Positions 20,149 through 29,770 of a DNA stretch of 64,000 nt are shown here, in pieces; positions within the stretch are counted from its first letter, which is position 1; each line of letters begins with the position of its first letter. The DNA comes from Lysobacter auxotrophicus (GTDB lineage: Bacteria > Pseudomonadota > Gammaproteobacteria > Xanthomonadales > Xanthomonadaceae). A program made the translations under genes and the position numbers. The stretch covers positions 1 to 64,000 of the forward strand of contig NZ_AP027041.1 in the NCBI RefSeq assembly GCF_027924565.1. Reading direction: 5' to 3'. The notes under the pieces are model-generated. The model worked only from the letters and a program-made list of their open reading frames with translations, ran no database searches and was not told where the DNA came from.

Positions 20149-20874
20149 CTACGAAGCCCCGAACAACGTCTCCGCCCGCTGGAAAAGGATCCAGCTCGTC
20201 GCGATGAACTTGTCGCCGCCTTTCGGCCGGTTACCACGGTGCGTATGGGTGAACGCCGCCGGCGCGATCAGCAGGCTGCCGGTGCGCGGCGCGATCCGGC
20301 GGCGCTGATAGAGGAACTCCGTCTCGCCCACTTCGAAGCCGTCGTTGAGGTACATCGTCCACAGCAGATGGCGGTGCAGCGTCTCGCCGTGCGCATCGCG
20401 CGGATACAGCTCGCAGTGCCAGTAGGGATAGCCGCCGCGATCGGCCGTGTATCGCTGCAGGTTGATCGCGCCCGGCCGCAGTACCGTCTGCACGATGGGC
20501 GCCAGCGCCGCGTCGTCCATCGCCGCGAGGCGCTCGGCCGTCAGGCGATGGCGCGCGCCATCGTCGCCCGGCACTTCCAGCATCAACGGGGCGATGAGCG
20601 TGTGCGGATAACGGCGCAGGTAGGCGATCAGGCCCTTGAACACCGCCGCGTTGAGCATCGCCTCCGCATCGCGCCACGCGTCGCGGCCGGTGATGGTGAG
20701 GTCGCGGCTGTCCTTGAGGTCGGGCAGCACGCCGCCGCCGATGCGGCCCGGCACGGTGTCGCTGCTCGCCGAGAAGCGCTCGACGAGCCACGCGCACTGC
20801 TGCGCATCGAGCGCGTCGTCGTAGACCTCGATGAAGTCGGCCGCAGCGACCGCATCGTCTTGAGGAGTGTGCAT
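20149..20874 (-). CDS. Fe(II)/2-oxoglutarate-dependent oxygenase family protein
   Basis: A 241-residue protein of the prolyl-4-hydroxylase-like 2OG oxygenase fold. The jelly-roll metal site appears as an HCE motif in YWHCELYPRD and a distal His in FTHTHRG, with the following Arg/Lys suited to 2-oxoglutarate binding (RPKGGDKFIATSWI). The TMYLNDGFEVGETEFLYQ segment is typical. The ATG at 20874 is preferred over an upstream open frame to 20916. The substrate is unknown. It lies on the same strand as, and 70 bp downstream of, the sigma-54 activator. Confidence 0.82.
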   Translation of the reverse strand: MHTPQDDAVAAADFIEVYDDALDAQQCAWLVERFSASSDTVPGRIGGGVLPDLKDSRDLTITGRDAWRDAEAMLNAAVFKGLIAYLRRYPHTLIAPLMLEVPGDDGARHRLTAERLAAMDDAALAPIVQTVLRPGAINLQRYTADRGGYPYWHCELYPRDAHGETLHRHLLWTMYLNDGFEVGETEFLYQRRRIAPRTGSLLIAPAAFTHTHRGNRPKGGDKFIATSWILFQRAETLFGAS

Positions 20875-20944
20875 GGCGCGGAAGGAAGACCCGGACGCCG
20901 CATCCTCGCACGCCACGCGCGCGATGCAAACGCGCCGCGACGGC

Positions 20945-22360
<1,416 letters not shown>

Positions 22361-22525
22361 GTCATTCCTGACGTAGTCCGAGGCAGTCGATGCTGCCACT
22401 GCGGGAAGTTACGCAGTGTATTCAACGGACCGTTCGACGATGAGCGGTCAGAAACGACGCGTTCCATGCTGAATGCGCCGCGCGGCACGCGACATGAAAC
22501 GCGCCAACACGATTCACGTTCGTGA

Positions 22526-22552
22526 GTGGCGCACGCCTAATGCGTGCGCCAC
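22526..22552. terminator. Hairpin downstream of fbp
   Basis: A perfect 11-bp stem, GTGGCGCACGC (22526-22536) pairing with GCGTGCGCCAC (22542-22552), with a 5-nt CTAAT loop, 28 bp beyond the fbp stop codon on the minus strand. There is no T tract. It may protect the fbp mRNA 3' end or terminate with Rho. Confidence 0.5.
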
Positions 22553-22579
22553 CTGATGTAGACAACGTTTCGCGCGTGC

Positions 22580-23620
22580 TTACGCGGCCCCGTCGTGTTC
22601 GGCGTGATAGCGCACGGCCGCTTCGACTTCGCGCCTGGAACCCAGGAACACCGGCACACGCTGATGCAGGCCCGTGGGCTGCACTTCGAGCATGCGCTGG
22701 CGACCGGTGCTCGCCGCGCCGCCGGCCTGCTCGACCAGAAGCGACATCGGGTTGGCTTCGTACATCAGGCGCAGCTTGCCGCCCTTCGCCGCGCACTTGC
22801 TGTCGAGCGGATAGCTGAAGATGCCGCCGCGCGTCAGGATGCGGTGCACGTCGGCGACCATCGACGCCACCCAGCGCATGTTGAAGTCCTTGCCGCGCGG
22901 GCCTTCCTTGCCGGCGAGCAGGTCGCCGACGTAGCGCTGCATCGGCGCTTCCCAGAAACGCTGGTTCGACATGTTCACCGCGAACTCCTTCGTTTCCTCG
23001 GGAATGCGCATGCCGCGCGTGGTCATCACGAAGCTGCCGATCTCGCGATCGAGCGTGAACGAATGCGTGCCGTTGCCGACGGTGAGCACGAGCATCGTGC
23101 TCGGCCCGTACGTGCAGTAACCGGCGGCGACCTGCGCGGTGCCCGGCTGCAGGAAGTCTTCGTCCTTCGCGTGCGTCACGCCGTCCGGTGCGCGCAGCAC
23201 GGAGAAGATCGTGCCGACGGAGATGTTCACGTCGATGTTCGAACTGCCGTCGAGGGGATCGAACAGCAGCAGGTAGTTGCCGCGCGGATACACGTCGGGA
23301 ATCGGCTGCGAGGTGTCCATCTCTTCCGACGCGAGGCCGGCGAGATGGCCGCCCCACGCGTTGGCTTCCATCAGGATCTCGTTGGACAGCACGTCGAGCT
23401 TCTTCTGCGCTTCGCCCTGCACGTTGATCGACGCCTCGCCGGCGGTGCCCGCATCGCCGAGCACGCCACCGAGCGCACCCTTGCCCACGGCGATCGAGAT
23501 CGTCTTGCATGCGCGCGCCACCACTTCGATCAGCAGGCGCAGGTCGGCGTTGATGCGCCCGGCGCGTTGCTCCTCGATGAGGTAGCGGGTGAGGGAAATC
23601 GACTGCGAGTGGTTCGTCAT
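22580..23620 (-). CDS. fbp: Fructose-1,6-bisphosphatase class I
   Basis: The enzyme hydrolyses fructose 1,6-bisphosphate to fructose 6-phosphate in gluconeogenesis. The 346 residues show the metal-binding motifs ASEEMD and [11 protein letters not shown] with GTIFSVL, and the C-terminal substrate segment [20 protein letters not shown]. The ATG at 23620 ([14 protein letters not shown]) matches class I enzymes; the frame is open further upstream without conservation. The neighbouring MBL-fold gene ends 44 bp upstream on the same strand and could be cotranscribed. Confidence 0.97.
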   Translation of the reverse strand: MTNHSQSISLTRYLIEEQRAGRINADLRLLIEVVARACKTISIAVGKGALGGVLGDAGTAGEASINVQGEAQKKLDVLSNEILMEANAWGGHLAGLASEEMDTSQPIPDVYPRGNYLLLFDPLDGSSNIDVNISVGTIFSVLRAPDGVTHAKDEDFLQPGTAQVAAGYCTYGPSTMLVLTVGNGTHSFTLDREIGSFVMTTRGMRIPEETKEFAVNMSNQRFWEAPMQRYVGDLLAGKEGPRGKDFNMRWVASMVADVHRILTRGGIFSYPLDSKCAAKGGKLRLMYEANPMSLLVEQAGGAASTGRQRMLEVQPTGLHQRVPVFLGSRREVEAAVRYHAEHDGAA

Positions 23621-23664
23621 GGGCGGCGCCGTATTCGGAAACGGACCGCCATTGTCGCCGATGA

Positions 23665-24753
23665 CTACGGCGAGGGCAGCCACCACGCGCGCTCGGCGGG
23701 CGGCTCGCGCAGGTCCATCGCTTCGCCGAAGCCCGGCGTTGTTAGCGCTACACCACGTTCACGCGCGATCTGCGACACGCGTGTAAACGGTTCCTGCCAG
23801 CCGTGCAGCGCCAGATCGAACGTGCCGTTGTGCACCGGCATGAGCACGCGGCCGCGCAGGTCCACGTGCGCCTGCACCGTTTCTTCCGGCTGCATGTGCA
23901 CGCCGCTCCACATCGCGTCGTACGCACCGCATTCCACCATCGTCACGTCGAACGGGCCCAGGCGCTCGCCGATGGCCTTGAAGCCGTCGAAGTAGCCGCT
24001 GTCGCCGCTGAAGAACACGCGCAGGCCATCGGCCTCGATCACCCACGACGACCACAGCGTCGGGTTCTTCGAGAACATCCCGCGGCCGGAGAAGTGCTGC
24101 GCCGGCGTCGCGACCAGGCGCACGCCGCCGATGCGGGTCTCCTGCCACCAGTCCAGCTGGCGCACTTTCGCTGCATCCACGCCCCACTCGACCAGCAGGT
24201 CGCCCACGCCCAGCGGCGCGATGAAATGGCGCGTCTTCGCCGCGAGCGCGAGCACCGCGGCGCGATCGAGATGGTCGTAGTGGTCGTGCGAAAGGATCAC
24301 GCCTTCGATCGGCGGCAACTGGTCCAGCGCGATCGGCGGCGCGTGGAAGCGCTTCGGCCCGGCCCATTGCACGGGCGAGGCGCGCTCGGAAAACACCGGA
24401 TCGGTCAGCCAGAAGCCGCCGTCGAGCTTGAGCAGCATCGTCGAATGCCCCAGCCGGAACAGCGAGCCATCCGGCGCGGCGAGCAGTTGCGCGCGCGTGA
24501 TCGGCGTCACCGGCAGCGCGACGTCGGGGCGTGCGTCGTCGGACTTGTCGAACATGAAGCGCCACGCCATGCGCAGCATCTGCGGCCATCCCGCCTGTCT
24601 GGGCTTCACCGGAGTGCGGAATCCGCCGTCGCGGAACTGCGGCGAGTTCGCGTAAGGCGAGGCGGTGGTGGAACAGGCGGCGAGGGATCCGGTGGTCATC
24701 AGCAGCAGGCTCAGCAGCAGGGGGCGCGGCAGGGCGCGGAAAAGGTCAGACAC
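23665..24753 (-). CDS. MBL-fold metallohydrolase, lipoprotein
   Basis: A 362-residue metallo-beta-lactamase-fold protein related to UlaG and NAPE-hydrolysing phospholipase D. The metal motif HDHYDH lies in [11 protein letters not shown]; later metal ligands include the His in [11 protein letters not shown], the Asp in FFSGDSGYF and the His in [11 protein letters not shown]. The N-terminus has a signal peptide with a lipobox (SLAAC), so the protein is probably anchored in the envelope. I place the start at the GTG at 24753 ([15 protein letters not shown]), because no ATG gives a signal peptide. It lies between fbp and a GNAT acetyltransferase gene. Substrate unknown. Confidence 0.88.
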   Translation of the reverse strand: MSDLFRALPRPLLLSLLLMTTGSLAACSTTASPYANSPQFRDGGFRTPVKPRQAGWPQMLRMAWRFMFDKSDDARPDVALPVTPITRAQLLAAPDGSLFRLGHSTMLLKLDGGFWLTDPVFSERASPVQWAGPKRFHAPPIALDQLPPIEGVILSHDHYDHLDRAAVLALAAKTRHFIAPLGVGDLLVEWGVDAAKVRQLDWWQETRIGGVRLVATPAQHFSGRGMFSKNPTLWSSWVIEADGLRVFFSGDSGYFDGFKAIGERLGPFDVTMVECGAYDAMWSGVHMQPEETVQAHVDLRGRVLMPVHNGTFDLALHGWQEPFTRVSQIARERGVALTTPGFGEAMDLREPPAERAWWLPSP

Positions 24754-24770
24754 GGCGTGGCGGCCGGAGT

Positions 24771-25238
24771 TCAGGCGAGCGGCACGACGTGGCGAACGCC
24801 GTCGCGTCGCGCATCGAGGGCGCCGAGGCGGGCCTCGTCGGACGCGTCGTGCCAGTGCAGCTGGACGCAGCCGAGCCGGCGGGCCATCGCGCGGACTTCG
24901 TCGAACAGGGCGGCTTCGGCCGCCGCCGCCCACGCATCGCGCGCGTGCAGGGTGTCGAGCTGGAAGCAGTAGCCGCGGGCACGCATGGAGAAGCCCACCG
25001 TCGCTACCGCGTGGCCGACGGCCTCGCCACCGACGAAGGCCAGCCATGCCCACGCGCGAACCGGCGCTTCGAACAGCGCTTCATGGAATTCGAGCAGGCC
25101 CGTGGCGGGCGCATCGTGGCCGTCGGCCTCGCGTGCCAGCCGCAGCAGCGTGGAGGCATCCTCCGGGCGGACCGGCCGCACCGTCACCGGCGACACCGCC
25201 GGCACGGGCATGCGGAAAAGCAGGGACGTCGCTGTCAT
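24771..25238 (-). CDS. GNAT-family N-acetyltransferase
   Basis: A 155-residue protein with the GNAT layout: N-terminal VRPVRPEDASTLLRLAREADGHD, a central strand AWLAFVGGEAVGHAVATVGFS, the acetyl-CoA region following FQLDTLHARDAWAAAAEAALFDEVRAMARR and a C-terminal HWHDAS strand. The pyrophosphate-binding loop is degenerate compared with the usual R/Q-x-x-G-x-G/A. It ends 17 bp before the MBL-fold start on the same strand and is divergent from the two-component pair. Acceptor unknown. Confidence 0.8.
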   Translation of the reverse strand: MTATSLLFRMPVPAVSPVTVRPVRPEDASTLLRLAREADGHDAPATGLLEFHEALFEAPVRAWAWLAFVGGEAVGHAVATVGFSMRARGYCFQLDTLHARDAWAAAAEAALFDEVRAMARRLGCVQLHWHDASDEARLGALDARRDGVRHVVPLA

Positions 25239-25317
25239 GGGATCACCGGGGAAGGGGCCGACCGCGCCGCGCTACGATGCCGGCACGGCGCATGGGAAGC
25301 ACAGGCTGCGCGCGGTC

Positions 25318-25335
25318 CTTTAAGAAGTTTTTAAA
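25318..25335. promoter_or_regulatory. Candidate response-regulator operator, TTTAAG...TTTTTAAA
   Basis: TTTAAGAAGTTTTTAAA is an A/T-rich, partly palindromic and partly repeated stretch inside GC-rich DNA, about 55 bp before the response-regulator start. OmpR-family regulators such as PhoP often bind repeats of this kind at their own promoter. Inference only. Confidence 0.4.
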
Positions 25336-25388
25336 CCCGGATGGCGACACTGCCGGCCGCAACGCCCCGCGAAGAACACGGTATCCCG

Positions 25389-26072
25389 ATGAACCTGCTG
25401 CTGGTGGAAGACGACACGATGCTCGCCGAGGCGCTGTGCGCCGGGCTGCGCGCGCACGGCTTCCGCGTCGACACCGCCGGCGATGCCGCGCTGGCGCGCA
25501 CCGCGCTGGTCGAACACGACTTCGACGCGGTGCTGCTCGATCTCGGCCTTCCCGGCAGTTCCGGTCTTTCCGTGCTGTCGTACCTGCGCGGCCGCTACGA
25601 CGCCACGCCGGTCATCATCCTCACCGCGCGCGACAAGCTCAGCGACCGCATCGCCGGCCTGGACGCCGGCGCCGACGACTACATCGTCAAGCCCTTCCAG
25701 CCCGACGAACTCTTCGCGCGCCTTCGCGCGGTGATGCGTCGCACGCAGGGGCGCGTGTCGCCGGTGCTGAGCTGGCACAACATCGTGCTCGATCCCGCGC
25801 GGCGCGAGGTCACGCGCGACGGGGCCGCCGTGTCGCTCAGCGCGCACGAGTTCCGAACGCTGCTTCTGTTGATGGAACGCCAGGGCCGCGTGGTCACGCG
25901 CGAGCAGTTGGAGGAAGCGGTGTACGGCAGCTCCGGCACGATCGAAAGCAACACCATCGCGGTGTACGTGCACCAGCTGCGACGCAAGCTCGGCGAGCAG
26001 CTGATCGTCACCGTGCACGGGCAGGGATACCGCATCAGCAATGGCGTCGCGAGCGGCGGAGCGTCGGCATGA
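25389..26072 (+). CDS. OmpR-family response regulator
   Basis: A 227-residue response regulator with a receiver domain (EDD at about 8-10, phospho-acceptor Asp in AVLLDLGLPGSSG, Lys in YIVKPFQPDEL) and a C-terminal winged helix of OmpR/PhoB type (LSAHEFRTLLLLMERQGRVVTREQLEEAVYG and TIAVYVHQLRRKLGEQLIVTVHGQGYRI). It resembles QseB/PmrA/TctD-type regulators. I chose the ATG at 25389 (MNLLLVEDD) over the longer open frame from 25341. It overlaps the kinase gene by 4 bp, so they form a coupled pair. Confidence 0.95.
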   Translation: MNLLLVEDDTMLAEALCAGLRAHGFRVDTAGDAALARTALVEHDFDAVLLDLGLPGSSGLSVLSYLRGRYDATPVIILTARDKLSDRIAGLDAGADDYIVKPFQPDELFARLRAVMRRTQGRVSPVLSWHNIVLDPARREVTRDGAAVSLSAHEFRTLLLLMERQGRVVTREQLEEAVYGSSGTIESNTIAVYVHQLRRKLGEQLIVTVHGQGYRISNGVASGGASA

Positions 26073-27439
26073 AGGCGCGTTCGCTGCGCTGGCGCCTGAC
26101 GTGGGTGTCGGTGAAATGCGTGCTGGTCGCGTGGCTGGTGTGGCTCGGCTGCCAGGCGTGGCAGCTCTCGCGCGCGCACTACGGTTTCTGGGACGAATCG
26201 CAGCGTGAGGTCGCCGCGCAGATCCTCGAGTCCATGCCTGATGGCCTGCAAAGCCTGCCGCCGCGCGAACGTCCCGACGTGCCGGCGGGCCATCGCGACC
26301 ACAAGATGAGCTGGCAGGTGTGGGCGGGCGGCCGCAATGTCGTGTACTCGGTGGCCGCCCCGGACGAACCGCTCAAGCCCGATTTCCGCGACGGCTTCGC
26401 GCGCCGCAAGATCGCCGGCCAGGTCTGGCACGTGTACAGCCTGTCCGATCCGAAGCGCGGCCTGATCGTGCAGGTCGGCCGGTCCAAGGAAATGATCGCC
26501 AACGAGATCGCGCGCTGGGTCGGCCTGAGCCTGCTGGCCGCGGGATTGATCTTCGTGCTGTTCGTGCTGACGGTGTGGATCGTGATCGGCCGATCGCTGC
26601 GACCCGTCGCCGCGCTGCGCGATGCGTTGCGCGCGCGGCCGCCGCTGGATCTCACGCCGTTGCAGGCGCCGGGGCTGCCCACCGAATTCAGCCCGCTGGT
26701 CGATGCCTTCAACGACCAGCTCACGCGCGTGGACCAGGCGGTGCAGAACGAACGCCGCTTCATCGCCGACGCCGCGCACGAACTGCGCACGCCGCTGGCG
26801 GTGTTGAGCGCCCATGCGGACCTTGCGCGCCGCGCCGCCACCGAAGAGGAGCGCGACACCGCATTGCGACGCCTGAGTGCCGGCGTCGCCCGCGCCGCGC
26901 GCCTGTCGGAACAGCTGCTGGACCTCGCGCGCCTGGACGCGCAGACCGTCGCACCGACCCTCCTGCCGCTCGACATCGCGCCGCTGCTGGTACTGGTCGT
27001 GCGCGATTTCGAGACGCTCGCGCGCGAACGCCATCAGCGCATCGGCCTGCGCACGGAAGACGGCCGCATCCTCGGCGACGTCGACCTGCTCGGCATCCTG
27101 ATCCGCAACCTCGTCGACAACGCCGTGCGTTACGCGGGCGAAGGCGGACGCATCGAGGTGATCTGCCGGCGCGACGTGCGCGACGGCGTCGGCGGCATCG
27201 CGCTGTGCGTCGCCGACGACGGCCCCGGCGTGGTGAAGGACGAACGCGAGCGGATCTTCCACCGCTTCTATCGTGCCAACGGCGGCACCCACGGCGACGG
27301 TTCGCCGCGCAGCAGCGGCAGCGGCATCGGCCTGTCGCTGGTCGCGCGCATCGCGCGCACGCACCACGCGCGCATCCACGTCGAGGACGGGCTGGACGGC
27401 CGTGGCCTGGCGATCACGGTGTTCTTCCCGGCCGCCTGA
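26069..27439 (+). CDS. Membrane sensor histidine kinase (QseC/PmrB-like)
   Basis: A 456-residue sensor with two membrane spans (about 12-32 and 150-175) enclosing a roughly 115-residue periplasmic sensor, a HAMP-like linker, a HisKA domain with the phosphorylated His 237 in DAAHELRTPLAVLS, and a HATPase domain with N box LVDNAVRYAG, G1 VADDGPGV and G2 GSGIGLSLVARIA. The ATG at 26069 overlaps the regulator stop by 4 bp. The periplasmic domain has no motif I can use to predict the signal. Confidence 0.94.
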   Translation: MKARSLRWRLTWVSVKCVLVAWLVWLGCQAWQLSRAHYGFWDESQREVAAQILESMPDGLQSLPPRERPDVPAGHRDHKMSWQVWAGGRNVVYSVAAPDEPLKPDFRDGFARRKIAGQVWHVYSLSDPKRGLIVQVGRSKEMIANEIARWVGLSLLAAGLIFVLFVLTVWIVIGRSLRPVAALRDALRARPPLDLTPLQAPGLPTEFSPLVDAFNDQLTRVDQAVQNERRFIADAAHELRTPLAVLSAHADLARRAATEEERDTALRRLSAGVARAARLSEQLLDLARLDAQTVAPTLLPLDIAPLLVLVVRDFETLARERHQRIGLRTEDGRILGDVDLLGILIRNLVDNAVRYAGEGGRIEVICRRDVRDGVGGIALCVADDGPGVVKDERERIFHRFYRANGGTHGDGSPRSSGSGIGLSLVARIARTHHARIHVEDGLDGRGLAITVFFPAA

Positions 27440-27444
27440 GCGCG

Positions 27445-27470
27445 GCTGCTGACAGGACCCTGTCAGCAGC
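27445..27470. repeat. Perfect 12-bp dyad after the kinase gene
   Basis: GCTGCTGACAGG and CCTGTCAGCAGC flank a 2-bp spacer, starting 5 bp after the kinase stop. A partial echo, CCTGACAC, lies at about 27480. As RNA it folds into a 10-bp stem with a short loop and no T tract; as DNA it could be an operator for the next gene. Confidence 0.55.
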
Positions 27471-27665
27471 GCCGGCCGATCCTGACACCGTGCGATCGGC
27501 ACGCTGGACCGGATCACCGCGATGGACCTCGACCTCGTTCTCCAGCCGGCCTGGCGCCGGCAGCGGCGCCTGTTCCTGCAACTGGCGGCGATCGCGCAGA
27601 CCGCGTGGCTCGCACCGATGCGCGCCGGCGCGCGCGCACTTTCAAGAACGCAGGCGACGCCCACG

Positions 27666-28922
27666 ATGCAGACCCCGACCGGTCACGACGGCCGACACGA
27701 TTTCGACTTCCTCCACGGCCAGTGGAGCATCCGCAACGAGCGCCTGAAGCAGCGCCTGGCCGGATCGAACGACTGGGAGATCTTCCACGCCACGCAGCGC
27801 TGCCTGCCGCTGCTCGGCGGCCTGGGCAACGTGGACGATTTCATCAGTGACTGGACGCGTCCCGGCACGGACGAGCGATTCGTCGGCATGACGCTGCGCC
27901 TGTTCGGCGTGGAGTCGAAGCAGTGGTCGATCTACTGGGCCGGCAACCACGACGGCGTGCTCGATTCGCCGATGACCGGCGCCTTCGCCGACGAAGCGCA
28001 GGGCCAGCGCGTGGGCACGTTCCTCGGCGTGGACGAACACGAAGGCCAGCCGGTGCGCGTGCGCTTCCGCTGGAGCCAGGCGAGCGCGAACACCGCGCAC
28101 TGGCAGCAGGCGTTTTCCGTCGACGATGGCGCGACATGGGAAACGAACTGGCACATGTGGTTCCGCCGCATCGACGACGCCGGGCGCGCGCTGCACGACG
28201 ACCATGTCATCGAACTGCGCCAGTACGCGATGCAGCCCGCGCGACGCGACGAGCTCATCGCGCTGTTCGAGCGCGAATTCATCGAATCGCAGGAAGCGGT
28301 CGGCATGCACGTCATCGGTCAGTTCCGCGACCTCGACGCGCCGGACCGCTTCGTGTGGCTGCGCGGATTCGCCGACATGCCGGTACGCGCCGAAGCGCTG
28401 GACGGCTTCTACGGCGGGCCGACCTGGAAGCGTCATCGCGAAGCGGCCAACGCAACGATCGCCGACAGCGACGACGTGCTGTTGCTGCGTCCGGCGCGCG
28501 CGGGCTCCGGCCTTCCGACGCCCGCGACGCCGCGCCCGTCCTCGCAGGATGCACCCGCGTCGGGCGGGCTGATCGAAGCGGGCCTCTGCGCGCTCGACGC
28601 GCCGGCCGATGCGGGCTTCCTCGAACGCTTCGAACGCGACCTCGCGCCGCGCCTGAAAGCAGCCGGCGCGGAGGTGATCGGCCTGTACGTCACCGAAAGC
28701 AGCGCGAACACGTATCCGCGCCTGTCGGTGCGCGAAGGCGAGCAGGTGCTGGTGTGGTTCGCGCGTTTCGATGACGTCGACGCGCACCATCGCTACGAGA
28801 CCGCGCTGCTGGCCGATGCGGCATGGCGCGACGCGGTCGCGCAATCGCTGCTGCACGGACTGAGGCAACCGCCGCAACGGCTGCGCCTGTCGCCGACGGC
28901 ACGCTCGGAGTTGCGCGCGTGA
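27666..28922 (+). CDS. Lipocalin-like and NIPSNAP fusion protein
   Basis: A 418-residue soluble protein built from an N-terminal module (about 1-180, FDFLHGQWSIRNERLKQRL, like DUF1579-type or lipocalin-like proteins), a NIPSNAP domain (about 185-285, HVIELRQYAMQPARRDELIALFEREF, a ferredoxin-like fold) and a more divergent second NIPSNAP-like module (about 310-400, GGLIEAGLCALDA to the end). NIPSNAP proteins are small dimeric alpha-beta barrels of unclear function. I used the ATG at 27666, where the conserved region starts; an ATG at 27522 in the same frame would add 48 Arg-rich residues. A YafY/WYL regulator follows 73 bp downstream. Confidence 0.75.
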   Translation: MQTPTGHDGRHDFDFLHGQWSIRNERLKQRLAGSNDWEIFHATQRCLPLLGGLGNVDDFISDWTRPGTDERFVGMTLRLFGVESKQWSIYWAGNHDGVLDSPMTGAFADEAQGQRVGTFLGVDEHEGQPVRVRFRWSQASANTAHWQQAFSVDDGATWETNWHMWFRRIDDAGRALHDDHVIELRQYAMQPARRDELIALFEREFIESQEAVGMHVIGQFRDLDAPDRFVWLRGFADMPVRAEALDGFYGGPTWKRHREAANATIADSDDVLLLRPARAGSGLPTPATPRPSSQDAPASGGLIEAGLCALDAPADAGFLERFERDLAPRLKAAGAEVIGLYVTESSANTYPRLSVREGEQVLVWFARFDDVDAHHRYETALLADAAWRDAVAQSLLHGLRQPPQRLRLSPTARSELRA

Positions 28923-28995
28923 CCGCCGTCGCGCCATACGCCGGCGTGCAGATGCGGTCCGTTGAGGTCGGCACGGCGTCGCGCGATCATGGCGC

Positions 28996-29676
28996 ATGCG
29001 CCGCGCCGACCGCCTCTTCCTCCTGATCCATGCCCTGCGTGGCCGCCGTTCCGCCATCACCGCGCAACGCCTGGCGCAGGAGCTCGGCGTTTCGTTGCGA
29101 ACGGTGTATCGCGACGTCGCCGACCTGCAGCGCTCCGGCGTGCCGATCGAAGGCGAGGCCGGCGTCGGTTACCTGCTGCGCAAGGGTTCGGACATCCCCC
29201 CGCTGATGTTCACGCCCGACGAGCTCGAAGCCCTGGTGGTCGGCACGCGCTTCGTGCGCGCGTTCGGCGGCAACCGGCTGGGGCGTGAAGCGGCGGCGGC
29301 GTTGTTGAAGATCGAGGCGGTGCTTCCGCCGGAACTGCGCGACCGCAGCGATCGCACGCGCATCTTCGCGCCGGAAGTCGAGCGACTGGAAAACAGCGGC
29401 CTGATCGACGATCTCCATGCGGCGGTGACCGGCGCGCTGGTGTTGCGCATGAACTACCGGGACAACGACGCGCGACCGACCGAGCGCGTGATCGAACCGC
29501 TGTGCCTGGCCTTCTGGGGCGGCAGCTGGACGCTGGGTGCGTGGTGCCGTTTGCGCGGCGACTTCCGCAACTTCCGGCCGGACCGCATCGTCGATTACGC
29601 GCCGACGGGCGAGACGTTCGTGGAGACGCGCGAGCGGGGCTTGGCGGCGTATATGAAGGCGGTGCAGGGAAGCTGA
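28996..29676 (+). CDS. YafY-type transcriptional regulator with WYL domain
   Basis: A 226-residue regulator with an N-terminal winged helix (RRADRLFLLIHALRGRRSAITAQRLAQELGVSLRTVYRDVADLQRSG region, typical HTH_11) and a C-terminal WYL ligand-sensing domain (LRMNYRDND, then RVIEPLCLAFWGGSWTLGAWCRLRGDFRNFRPDRI). WYL domains bind small ligands or nucleic acid. It lies directly after the NIPSNAP fusion gene in the same direction, an arrangement that suggests it controls that gene. The ATG at 28996 is the family start. Confidence 0.9.
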   Translation: MRRADRLFLLIHALRGRRSAITAQRLAQELGVSLRTVYRDVADLQRSGVPIEGEAGVGYLLRKGSDIPPLMFTPDELEALVVGTRFVRAFGGNRLGREAAAALLKIEAVLPPELRDRSDRTRIFAPEVERLENSGLIDDLHAAVTGALVLRMNYRDNDARPTERVIEPLCLAFWGGSWTLGAWCRLRGDFRNFRPDRIVDYAPTGETFVETRERGLAAYMKAVQGS

Positions 29677-29687
29677 CGAACGCCGCT

Positions 29688-29713
29688 GTCATCCCGGCTT
29701 TCGCCGGGATGAC
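29688..29713. repeat. Palindromic repeat, GTCATCCCGGC family
   Basis: GTCATCCCGGC, a TTTC loop, then GCCGGGATGAC gives a perfect 11-bp hairpin. It belongs to the same family as the units at 36079-36106, 36149-36175 and 36224-36250. Confidence 0.8.
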
Positions 29714-29770
29714 GGTGGTCTCCAAAGCGGCGGTGGCGTAGTGTCGTGCGGCTCGATACGACGAAAAAAC

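Noticed and set aside
27522-27665. N-terminal extension of the NIPSNAP fusion protein
   Set aside because: The in-frame ATG at 27522 would add 48 Arg/Ala/Leu-rich residues without conserved pattern; the domain begins right after the ATG at 27666. Kept as an alternative start only.
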